In this document: positions 1 through 10,204 of the stretch, piece by piece | Position numbering within the stretch: position 1 is the first letter of the stretch | Layout of the letters: every line of letters begins with the position of its first letter | Source: Apiospora phragmitis | Taxonomy: Eukaryota > Ascomycota > Sordariomycetes > Amphisphaeriales > Apiosporaceae | Assembly: GCA_038363925.1 (NCBI GenBank) | Contig: JAQQWL010000011.1 | Coordinates: 8,246,001-8,310,000 of the forward strand | Length of the DNA stretch: 64,000 nt | Direction of reading: 5' to 3' | Notes under the pieces: model-generated | Told to the model about the DNA's origin: nothing | Database searches by the model: none | The model's input: the letters and a program-made list of their open reading frames with translations, nothing else | Made by a program: the position numbers and the translations under genes

Positions 1-251
1 TCTCTGCAAACCCGACTATCAACATGAGACTTGTAGATGGCAGGCAATGAGGTCAGGAGTATTAAAAGAAGGCGAGTTGACCTCATCAGTCTCACTTCTT
101 TCCCCTCCTCATCGCCTCTTGTTTCTACAACACTCTTTCTTGGTTCAGGTTTCCTGCTTCTATATCTGGTGTGCTCAGTCACCCATTTCTCTCTTTCTCT
201 TCTTCATCAGCTAGCTTGATCTTTTGGACTTTTCCAACCCCCTCACTCAAA

Positions 252-2375
252 ATGTTGTTCAACACTCGCAGCGTTTACGCTGCCCTTTTCATTCTTTCAC
301 ACGAGGCACATGCCGCAGTTCAGGCAAACCAGACCCAGGCTGCCGCTCCCGGCGGATACCCTGTGGCACCTCCGCCCCCCGCCGCCGCGGCTCCCACTTC
401 TCTATCATCGTCAGTGGCTCTGACATCTGCCGCCTCTCTGTCAGCCTCTTCTAAGGCTCTGACATCTGCCGCCGCCGCGTCTCTTTCCGCCTCTTTGTCG
501 TCCTCCAAGGCAGTGACATCCGCAGCGGCATCTCTCTCCGCCTCGCTGTCATCCGCATCAGTAGCCGCCACCACACAGTCCAAGTCGCCTTTCGTTCAGC
601 CTCCTCCCCGGCAGCAGCGAAGAACGAGACTGCCCCGGCCGACAAGGGGAAGCCCGCTCCTCCACCATTGGCAGCACCGGGTGCCTCTTACCCGGTCGCC
701 CCGGCCCCTAAGGCCAGCGATAAGCCGGCGCCTCCTCCCGCTGCTAACCAGACGGCTCCCCTGCCGCCACCGCCTGCTGCTGAGGGTGCCGTCAAGAACG
801 GAACCGCTCCCTCGCCACCTGCTGCCGCCATCCCTCCCCCCGCCGCCGAGGGTGCTAAGAATAACGGCACTGCTCCCCCGCCACCTGCTGCTGTCGTCCC
901 ACCTGCCGCCGAGGGTGCTGCGAAGAAGAATGGCACTGCTACTCCCCCGCCACCACCTGCTCCGATTGTCGATGCTAAGAACCAGACTGCTCCCCTGCCT
1001 CCTCCCCCCGCGGTTGTTAACGGTGCTGCCAACAAGACCTCCGCCGTCTCTCCGGCTGCCACCAGCTCTGGCTTGTTGTCTGCCAAGCCCTCTGCTGGAG
1101 TCGCAACACCTGCGCCTGCTGCGGGTGCTCCTTTTGCCAACGGCACAGCACCTTTCCCCAACGCGACTGCTATCGCGCCTGCTGGAACAACGACTATGGT
1201 TGTTGGCGTCACGCAAGTGCACACTGTGATCTCCTGCGCGCCTACTGTCACGAACTGCCCTGCTGCTACGCAAAGCGCGGCCGTGTCTAGCGCTTTCGCC
1301 AGCTTGCCCGCGGGTGCCATTTCTAGCGTTGTCATCACCAACGTTATTGACCTGACCACCACCGTCTGCCCCGTCTCGAACGCCGGATCTATCTCGTCGG
1401 CCATTATCTCCAGCATTGCCAGCAACAACCCTGTCGTGACCACAACTGCCAAGGATGGTTCCAAGGTGACTGTCACTGTTACTCCTGGTATGGGCGGCGG
1501 CGTCCCCGGTATGCCTGCTCCCACTCCTGGCCCTGGTGCTCCTGGTGCTCCCGGTGCCGGTACTCCTAAGGGACCTGGCGCTCCTGGCGCTCCTGGTGCC
1601 CCCGGTGCTGGAAACAACGGTGGAATTTTCCCTCCTGGCGCTCCTGCTGTGGTCACCACCACTCTTGCTGGCGGAGCCCAAGTCATTGTCACTGTCACTG
1701 AGGTTATGACCCACACTGGTGTCGTGACTGCCACCGCTACGGACGGCAAGGGCCAGAAGATCACTCTGACTGTTACGGCCAGCCATGTTGCAAGCACATC
1801 AGCAAATGACGCTGTTGGCCAGAACCCTGCTCCTACTGCTCCTGCTGGAGGCAACGGAGGATCTACCCGGCGGTTCCAACGGCGGCTCCAACGGTGGTTC
1901 CAACGGCGGCTCCAACGGTGGTTCCAACGGAGGAGCTGGCCAAGTCCAGCCTCCTGCAGCCCCATCCACTGTCTACATCACCGCACCTGCACCTCCCGCT
2001 GCTGTGGCTTCTACTGTCTACATGACCGCACCCGGTGGAGCTCCTGTCCCGGCTGTCACTGTCACCGCCCCAGGAGGCCCTGGTGCTACTGTCACTGTTA
2101 CCGCTCCCGCTGGCTCTGCCGGTGCCGGCAAGGTCGTCACTGTCACTGCCTCTGGTGCTGGTGGAAGCGTTGTCACCGTAACTGCCCCTGCCCAGACAGT
2201 CGTCTCCACTGTCACTATCAGTCCAGTCGCAGGTGGCGTATGCACCTGTATCCCGGAGACTCCGGGAAGCGCAGCGCTGGAGAAGCTCGCCGGTCCTCCT
2301 GCCCCGAGCAAGCAGCCCCCTCGACCTATGGCTCGCCGCTCGTTCGCTCACCACCGCATGGGGTACGCCGCTTAA
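252..2375 (+). CDS. secreted Ala/Pro/Ser/Thr/Gly-rich cell-wall-type protein (two apparent frameshifts)
   Basis: The start ATG at 252 opens a likely signal peptide (MLFNTRSVYAALFILSHEAHA) followed by low-complexity sequence. First come Ser/Ala repeats (SLSASL type), then a Pro/Ala-rich stretch with repeated AEGA..NGTAP units (potential N-glycosylation sites), then alternating Gly/Pro/Ala and beta-type VTVT segments. Near the C-terminus there are tandem GGSN units (about 1870-1930), repeated TVTVTAPGG-like modules, and two Cys in VCTCIP. Composition and secretion signal suggest a wall-associated or adhesin-like protein; no catalytic domain is visible. I see no GPI-type hydrophobic tail. The reading frame changes twice, at about 594-600 (apparent loss of one base) and at the CCC run 1866-1868 (apparent extra base), and the shifts cancel. 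No GT..AG intron of fungal length with the right phase and good consensus explains them, so I treat them as indels. If corrected the product is about 707 aa. Family identity is not known. Confidence 0.65.
1862..1932 (+). repeat. 12-bp tandem repeat encoding Ser-Asn-Gly-Gly units
   Basis: GGCGGTTCCAAC-type 12-mers are repeated about five times with small wobble changes, inside the Gly-rich part of the secreted protein. It is a short in-frame minisatellite, and length variation between strains would be expected. Confidence 0.7.
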
Positions 2376-3878
2376 GGCTGAGCGAGGGCTAGTCACGCAG
2401 TACACATCTAAAGGGTTTTCTCTAACTCTCTGTATCTTTTAAAGACTAACACGTTCATTATGATATTCTCACTTTCACGACTCTCTTTGATGACAACTTT
2501 TTCACGGGATCTTTTGGCGTTTTTGATATACACGGTCTTTGCTTGACAACGAGAAAAAAAAGATGACAGGTTTCGCGATTCATTGTACATTATACTGGGA
2601 GAAATCCAGAACACGAGCCATATGGGGCAGGAGGATTCAGGAAACTGGTCCAGTCATTGGGCATCGCCAGGGGCGGGCCAGGAGTGCGGGAACGGGAGGC
2701 ATCAACGGGTGTCGACCACTCGCCTTGTTTCTTCATAAATTCAATTTATCGATACCCATGCAAACATATCTTGGCTCATTCAATGTGTGTCGTGACCTGG
2801 TTTTGACTTGTGACACCTTAGCCAAAGTAATGCTCGTAAATAAGACATCATAGATTCTGTCTGAACATTATGGGAAGAGACGTGCTAATTCTAACCACCC
2901 CTTCCTTGTAAGTGCTCACTCACGTTTGCTTGGTTAACCAGCCTGCCAGGCCAGTTCGTCTGGGCATTGATCGGCTACGGTGCCGAGGATCAGTTCATAT
3001 GAAGGCTCGAAGGCTGTGCTTCCCAGTTCATGCATGCCTCGTGGCCCCATAAGAGCGTGAAACCCGAACACCGGGCTCTAGCGAGGTGCTAGGCTGTTCC
3101 ACGATGTGATCAAATCTCAATTTTCAAAATACTGATCCCCGAAAGTCAGGCTATATCTCAGGTCTGGCTATTGTCAAGGCGGCTTCATTCTCTCTTGCTT
3201 TTTCAACCCTGTTGCGGGTGGCCACAATAATGGCATGACGTTGGTTCCAGAAAGAGAAAGAAAAAGGAAAGACCAGGGTTTTTATGCATAATGAACCCTG
3301 GAGAGATTTTCGTCTCTTGGCAGGTTCGTCTTGCCAAGGATGAGACGAAGGCCTGGGCCGACCTGGGGAAAGCCGGGATACCGCGGCAGATCCCGATCGA
3401 CGTCGGCTGTGGTCATCTGTTCTTCTTCTCCTGCTCCTTGTGGCATCATCTGCTTCACTTGTCTCGTTTCCATCCCCTGTCAATGATGTGATGAGTCTTT
3501 TTCTTCGCCTCAGAAGACTACCGGGTTGGGAAACCGGTTCGAAATGCCATTCCTCGATGCACACAAATCACCCGTCGTAAGGCCTATTCTCTCATTTGCG
3601 ACACCACTGCGTCAGAGGAAAAGTATTCTAAAAGATGGTAGATCAGATACGACGGAAAACCCGCCGACAAAAGGGGAGCCTCTGAAAACTTAAACCCAGT
3701 AGCACCTGCTGCTGAATTTCCTGTCAGTCCTGCTTGAACCCTCTGCGAAGGTATGTCGAAGCACCCAGTTAGTGTTGGTCAGTAGAGAGGCAGGAAATGA
3801 ATCAATCATTGCTGGTAGTTATTGACCTATCTGTGTCCTTGAGGGAAAAGCCCCTGGTTCCCGCCTAAATCTAGATAA
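2376..3878. other. intergenic, no supported gene
   Basis: This gap lies between the secreted-protein gene and the 3' end of the caspase/kinase-like gene (both transcribed into it). Only short open frames with no recognisable domain or start context are present. I see no RNA gene or repeat. Confidence 0.6.
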
Positions 3879-6117
3879 TTAAAGACTAGCTAAGCACCGG
3901 GCTAACTGATCGGTAACGTTCGCGGCGAATGCCTTATGAAACGCCGCCGGATCATCTACGCGCCCGGCAACCTCCTCAAGCTCGTCAGCAAGGCAAGTTC
4001 GCACGGCGGTGCTGAACCGGTCGCCGGCTCTGTGCCGCAGATCCGCGTCCGCGGTCAGGACGAGCCGGTCGTGGACGGCGGTCTCGTCTTTGACGTCTTC
4101 AAACCCTCTTCGGCTCGGGTCGAAGCTGGCGGCCGGCCCCAGCGCGCCGGGTGCGCGTACAGCTGCTGCGGCCGCCGGAACTCCCGTGTGACGTCGGACG
4201 GGTCGGTGCCCGGCCGCGACATGTCGAAGCCGAAGAGGTGCGGGCGCGAGAAGTCGTAAGGGGTAGGGGAATGGCCCGCGGGTCTGTCACCCGGCTCATT
4301 ACCTTCAGAGTTGTCGGCTTCTGGGTGTTCCTGGGATCGGAAAAAGACAATGTTCTCGCTCCTGATGCTCTTGTGCAGCCAACCCACCACGTGCAGGCTC
4401 GAAAGGGCTCGGGCCAGCCTCAGGGGCGATGGTGACTCTCATGTTCAGGGAAATGATCTTCTCGCTTTTGTAGGCGTCCTTCAAGGTCATGAAAGGTACC
4501 TTGGTATTGTTACTGGAAGCCACGTGCCCCGGGACCGTGAAAAGTAAGCCGATTCGGTTTCGCGTAGGCTGGTCAATGTATCCTACGTAGGGCGCAATGT
4601 GAAACATGGGGTGCGAGACCTCCCGGAGGAGCCGAGCAAGCTTTTTTGCTTTGGCTACAACGGTCTCTTTCTCTTGTCTTCCCTTGCCGTAAAAGCGGCT
4701 CTCAAGTATAACCGAATTGTTGCGATATTTACCCACCGCGTACTGCCGAAACTCGTTAATATGAGTTACCGAGTTGAATGGCAACGCCGAAATGGTGGAA
4801 TAATCGAAATTTCCAGCAAGCTTCTGGTTCAGCAGCTTTAGCGTTGCTGACTCGGCCAGGCCGATCGGACCTGTTTTAGGATCCTGAGAGAGTTCGTAGG
4901 CGGTGTTGGAGGAGAAGAATGAAGGGTCCAGAAGCAGGATTCTCTGAATCGCTTGCTGTACTTGCTCATTCCATTCCTGCAAGTCTCCGAGGGCTAATTT
5001 GGCCCTTGAGGGCTCCGCTTCATCGTCTTTGACATGAAGATCGGTATCGAACAATGGTGGCTGGAGTTCCACGGACTCCTTTTATCCCCTGGTATGCAAA
5101 TCCCTGGCCACGGCAGCGTGAAGCTTAGCCTTCCGACTCTCATGTAACCAGGCCTGGACCTGCTCTGTTTGAAGGAAGACTTGGTCGACTGTGATTTATG
5201 AGATATCTTTAGGGAGATGCGTCCGCACCCACTTCTGGAACCTCTCCATGATAGTATTATCCGAGGGGCTCGAAATCGACACAGTCAGGGCCAATAGGGC
5301 CAATGGTCTAGAGTCGCCCAGTGATAGGCCTGCGTTGGAGCCGGACTTCAGAGGTTTTAGCTCGATGCTCTGCTCGCCTCGTAAAAGGCTCGGTGGGGAG
5401 TCGTATACACTTTATCATCGCCTATGAGACAAATCAGAGCCTTCCAAATGTCCCCTATCGTCATTGATTCCTTGGCGCCCAAATGGGATGATATGACCTT
5501 GATAAGCTTCGCTGTGAATGATCGTTCACCCGGCGGCGGCGTCCTCTCAGAGACTCCACATGCAGCAAGAATCTCAATAGTGTTAGGGCCTCTGTCGCGG
5601 AGGGCGTGGAGCGCGTAGCAGCAGTCGAGGGCCATGAGTACGTCCCCTTTCCAATGGTTTATTCTGGGTTGTACATCATACCAGTTCAAAGTCGGGCGGC
5701 CATGACCGCGCCTATGGGCATGTCAGAACTTCAGTGGCTATCTTGGATTTAAAAGAGGTATTCCCACGCAGCCCAAATTGCCTTTCCCTCGTCTGGATTT
5801 GCGTCTCCATGGCCGGCATAGTAGAAAATAAGCAGGTCGTTGGCGCCGTTTTCCCTATTGTACGACCTGCAAATTTCTAGGAGAGTGCTTTCGAGGTGCA
5901 GCTCGGGGTCTTCGGACGGTATCAGGTATTCCGAAACATTGAAGCCGAACTGCTCTTCGAAAAGGGACCTAAAGAGCTTGATCTCTTTCGCGATCCCATG
6001 ATCGTCAGCGTCCGCCCAGGAAACCAAGATCGCGTGTGCCGCATTGTATCCCTTGTTATTGATGACGATGTTGGAGAGAGATTTATTCAACTGGCGTGAT
6101 ATATCACTCTCACTCAT
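3879..6117 (-). pseudogene. caspase-like (C14-type) plus kinase-like incompatibility-type gene, interrupted
   Basis: Exon 1 is 6117-5768, the intron 5767-5712 (56 bp, GT..TAG), and exon 2 5711-3879. The N-terminal part is a caspase-like fold: a strand ILVSWADAD, the His motif FYYAGHGD and the Cys motif LDCCYA, so both catalytic residues of the C14 clan are present. The C-terminal part resembles the degenerate kinase-like region common in fungal HeLo-type proteins. It has SHPMFHIAPYVGY, then GWLHKSIRSENIVFF where a kinase would have HRD..N, then FGFDMSRPGTD and LYAHPARWG, and a helical tail ending LARCLASL. The region is therefore probably non-catalytic. Frame shifts sit in homopolymers (5383-5386, 4423-4426, 4137-4140). 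Correcting them gives 728 codons, but two in-frame TAA codons remain (about 5198 and 5081) with coding-like sequence continuous on either side. The likely role by family is regulated cell death or non-self recognition. The present copy looks inactivated, unless the stops are sequence errors. Confidence 0.6.
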
Positions 6118-6258
6118 TCCAACGATGATACTCCAAGGTATTGTAGATTATCTGGTCGTGTTTGTGGGCAACGTCCCAGAACGAGCCGAGTGAATTGGCT
6201 CCATGTGATAAGACACTGCCCTGGCTCAAGAACACCATGATGCAGTAGGTAGTCGCAG

Positions 6259-9200
6259 CTAGATTTCTGAACCGGAGCTTCTACCGGTGTCGTCGTACTT
6301 TCTTGGGTTATACCAGTCTCCGAGTATGTCCTTTTCGCCCCATTGACTTGGAGCTAGTCTAGCCCAGTAGCGAGAAACATCTTGCTCCTCCTGGGAAATA
6401 TTCGTAGGCCCTTTAAAACTAGCTGAGCCGACCAAGAACCCGGATATACGTCTCAACTTCATGCTTGTATTTTTCGACTCGGCGGTGTCCCTGCTGCGCA
6501 ATCAGCCACGGCGGTTGTTCCAATGCTAGCTGCGCCAGGCCCGTCGTAGTGACAGTTGTGCCCCGAACAGGACAATCTGTGGCGCCCAAAAGGAGGAGGT
6601 TCTCGACGTTGGCACCACTGCTCCAGATAACCGCTTGGTGAAGAGCTGTGAGACCCCTATCATCAAAGTTATCCACTACACGGTCAAATCGATTGCAGAA
6701 CTCCTCTTTAATTAAATTCATCGTTAGCTCGCTCTCCATTTGTGAAGACGTGCCTGCGGTAATTTCGTGCAGAAGTGTGGTTTCAGACTGTGTAGATGGT
6801 AGACTGAGCAAGCTTGCGTCTCGTCGCAGTAGAACACCAAGGGCCTTCCGCTTGCAGAATGCTGCCGCAGCTGCCGCGGGTGTACCGCGGGTGTCATGAT
6901 CGATATTGGCCCTGTGCTGAAGAAGGAGCTCGATCATCTCGGACTGATCGTTCTCTGCAGCGAGACGTACAAGCTCCTCTTCGCCTATAACCTTTCCTGC
7001 ATCTGGGGAGAGCTGCGACAGAATTACCCGTCCAGCAGCGATCGTGCCATCTTGTGCACAGGCTCGGATGGTTGCCCTGCACTCATCCATAAAACTTTCT
7101 CGCCTGAGATTCTGAGCGTAGTAGTCGGACATAAGGGTCATCTTTCGAGAGCCGGCGTGATCATGCTGAAGGGATAACGCTAACGAACGCAATAGAGAGT
7201 GGTCCAACGGGGCCGGGTTAAATCGAAGAAACGGAGCCAGGACCAAAGTAGAGTCGCTTGGGGAGTATGTAATAGCATACAAGGGATCTGGTTCTTCGCC
7301 TTCATGGCAGTTGAGGTCGGCGCCCGAGTCCAGCAGTACTTGTACGGTTTCCATCACCACGGCTTCGATAGAGCTTCCGTGGTACATCCACAGTCGGAAT
7401 GGGTCTGTACAGTCGCCTATATGATGCAGTGGCATCTTGCCTTCGCTCCTCTTATCATTCGACCGAGCACCGAGGCGAATCAATAGTGCGACCACCTCCG
7501 GCATGAGTAGCGTAACAGCAAAGTCTAGGGGTTTAGGGCAGCCTTCAAGGCATTCCACCATCGGCCTCGGTATCTCCGTATTCACATCGGCTCCGAGGCC
7601 GACCAACACCTCGATTGCCTCGCACGTTGCGCGCCGCAATCGCCCAGTGCAGGGGACTGCCCACTAGTACAAGATTGAAGTCAGGAAAACTTCCGACGCC
7701 GACTCGCATCAAGTCTGCGCTGGGCTTAACTAGAGCTTTAGCAATATCTTCGATTTGGTCGTCTTCGAACATAAAGAGCCAGTGGAGAGGAGATACCCCT
7801 TCCGAGTTCCCCTGGACGCGTATTCCGGGCACTTGGTCAACAGGAGCCTCACCAAAGTGCTTGACCCGGCCGCACAAGCAACGATCAACATGGACATGAG
7901 ATTGTGTGTGCGTCTTAAGGCATCACAGCCCCCTTCTAGCAGTGACTTGCGAGAAACTCATGCGTCAGGATTAGATGGTGCATCAACGGCTTACTGTGAG
8001 TTTTGCCCTCCAAGCTGATGTTGACAGTAGCATCGTCTATCTCGCCGTTACTGTGCCCCAGAAGGACCTGCTCTAAATTGGCCTGGTTATCCAGCACGAT
8101 GAGGTCACCGCCCAGAGAAACTGTGATGGGCGCCTGTGCTAGCATGGCGTTTTGAAACTGATAGAATTTCCTGAATTGGTTGGCGAACTTTTTCTCCTGG
8201 GGCTGCGGCCATAACTCGGATCCAATGCTCTCCAGAAAACGACAAATGATCAAGGTTTATAGGATCGCAGGGAGGTGTGTTCGTCAACCCACCGGCCAAG
8301 AATGTGCTGCACAAGACTGTTGCTGGTAGATAGCCAAGAGAGCTTGATCGTTGAAGTTCCTTGAGCGACATGGGGTAGTCAATCTCACAGCCAAAGCCAG
8401 CAGCCAAAAGAGCAGCATTGTTGAACGCATCCTGGCCTTGAAACTCGTTTGCTTCATCGGTAGATCCGGATTGAAACCCATCTTTGAGTTCTTGGCGGGA
8501 GCCCCATGGGAGAGGCGATGCTGCAATCTATCGGGGCTTCAGTCTCGGAAGATGGAAAAGTGCATGTTTTACATACATCGAAAATTGAATAACAAGGTGT
8601 TAGAAGAGGATTTGCTATTTCTGGCTCACTTCTGCTAACTATTAGACAACAGGGGCATTAATACTCGATAACGGGGACAGACGTACTCTTCGGAAATGTC
8701 CAACTCTAAGCGGAATTCCCTAATATCGCATCTGTCTTCCGGGTCCCGGACAAGCGCCATCTCCAAAGCAGAAACCATTCTATTCCTCATATACGTGGGC
8801 ATATCGAGGTTGCGGATAAATTCAGCCGCATAAGGTGTAATCTTGGCCTCCCGTGAATCCAACTGAGCCAGAAAGTCCCTGGCGAATTCGATTTCATCTT
8901 CTGTGGCCGTTTTACAAATAGAAGGGCTGTGATAATATCGTCCTCCATCATCCATAACCTCCCACATTGCCATGCCATAAGAGTACACGTCCGCCTTCTC
9001 GTACGCGACTATGTCTCCGATCGGTGCTTTCCCGGTCCGGACCTCGGGCGCACTTACGAGATGAGTTCCGCGAAAGTCCCTACTGCCCAAGGCGGTGAAA
9101 CAACTCAGACCAAAATCGGCCAGCTTCGCGTCAAAGCCCCTTTTACTGCTGGAGAAGGCCAGGATGTTCTCCAATTTGATATCCCCGTGGATCACCTCAC

Positions 9201-9748
9201 AGGCGTGGAGCATTTCCAACGCCGATGCGAGGCCTACCGCTAGCCTGTTCTTCTCTTCCCAACTCTGCAGATTGGCCTGTAGAAATTCTCGCAGCGACCC
9301 CAGATCGGCATATTCGAGGACGAGATAAGGCAGGGGACCCTCATCCCAGCCATAAGCCAGCAGGCGCACGAGCATTTCGATGGTGGAAGGTGTTCAGGTG
9401 CAGAAGTACTCTTAGTTCGAGAAGAACGCCATCGAGGATGACGTCTATACCCGCCGCAGCAGAACGACCAACGTGCGATGGGTTTCCTCGCCTGTGGACA
9501 TGCTTGACGGCGACAAGCTTTTCCCCTTTAGCTTCCTTGCGCTCCACGGAGAAAGTAGCGCCGGTTCCAAGAGGCGCACCGATGGACGGGTAGATGCGCT
9601 CGTTTATGGATACGTCGGCCAGCTCACTACATGCGAGCGTGATGAGAAGGTTCTGATGCACGTCGGAACGACGGCTTGATGACGAGCTACAGCTTGAGGG
9701 ATGGCTAGAGGTGCTCTCATATCGATAATTCGAAGAGTAATACTCCAT
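6259..9748 (-). CDS. protein kinase with Sel1-like and ankyrin regions (several apparent frameshifts)
   Basis: The gene starts at 9748. Inferred exons are 9748-8687, 8631-8577 and 8527 onward, with introns of 55 and 49 bp starting GTACGT and GTATGT. The kinase domain has a glycine loop LGTGATFSVE, the lysine motif VAVKHV, the catalytic loop HGDIKLEN (HGD in place of HRD), DFG and an APE-like SAPEV. A segment resembling one Sel1-type repeat follows (AALLAAGFGCEIDYPMSLKE). After it comes a long C-terminal series of ankyrin-type units, for example SPLHWLFMF, GSPLHWAIAA, VLVGLGADVN and GLTALHQAVI. Single-base shifts occur near 9373, 8236-8239, 7947, 7814 and 7630. Correcting them gives 1075 codons ending at 6419. 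One more shift near 6430 would extend the reading to 6259 with plausible sequence, so the C-terminus is uncertain. Kinase-ankyrin proteins of this layout are common in filamentous ascomycetes and are thought to be signalling receptors; substrate and ligand are unknown. Confidence 0.7.
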
Positions 9749-10204
9749 GGCGACCGATTAAACCCATCTGGGGAGTCTAGATTAGTACCACTATAACGGG
9801 GATAGGCACGCGCGTGGAACTGAATACTCTTAGGCAAGGACGAATAAAACTGTGTGCGGGGAAGTGGGATGGCGCCTATCGAGCCGTGTATGAGGTGTAC
9901 AGCTAAGACAAATCAAAGGCTGAGAAATGCACGGTGTCTGCAGTGACCGTTAGCCGGAAGCAATTGCAGACTCGGTTCTTTGAACGACACGAAAGAGTCG
10001 AATCAGAGGAGCCGGCACACCACCATCTTCTCGTCTGCCTACCTTTGAAAGGAGGCGGGGATGGGAAAGGCCCATTTGCCGGCCAGGTGGGATGGCATTC
10101 AACCACGGGCTCCTCTCTACGTTTCTTGCCCGTCCATTGTGCGTATCGGACATCATGTTCCAGTTATATTCAAGAGCTCCAGTGAAAAGAATTATATTTG
10201 GCTC
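9749..10204. promoter_or_regulatory. divergent promoter region between the kinase-ankyrin and HeLo-like genes
   Basis: This is 456 bp between two divergent start codons (9748 on the minus strand, 10205 on the plus strand). It contains no supported gene. Shared control of the two genes is an inference from the arrangement only. Confidence 0.45.

Noticed and set aside
1814..1859. A 46-bp GT..AG interval that would fix the second frame change of the secreted protein as an intron
   Set aside because: The donor GTTGGC is poor, there is no branch point, and the interval reads as repeat-like protein; an extra C in CCC fits better.
596..1965. Long antisense open frames (up to about 425 codons) over the secreted-protein gene
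   Set aside because: They mirror the GC-rich repetitive codons of the sense strand, have no motif and lack splice or start support.
3151..3564. A 137-codon minus-strand open frame
   Set aside because: Low-complexity Arg/Ser composition without a recognisable motif or conserved-looking segment.
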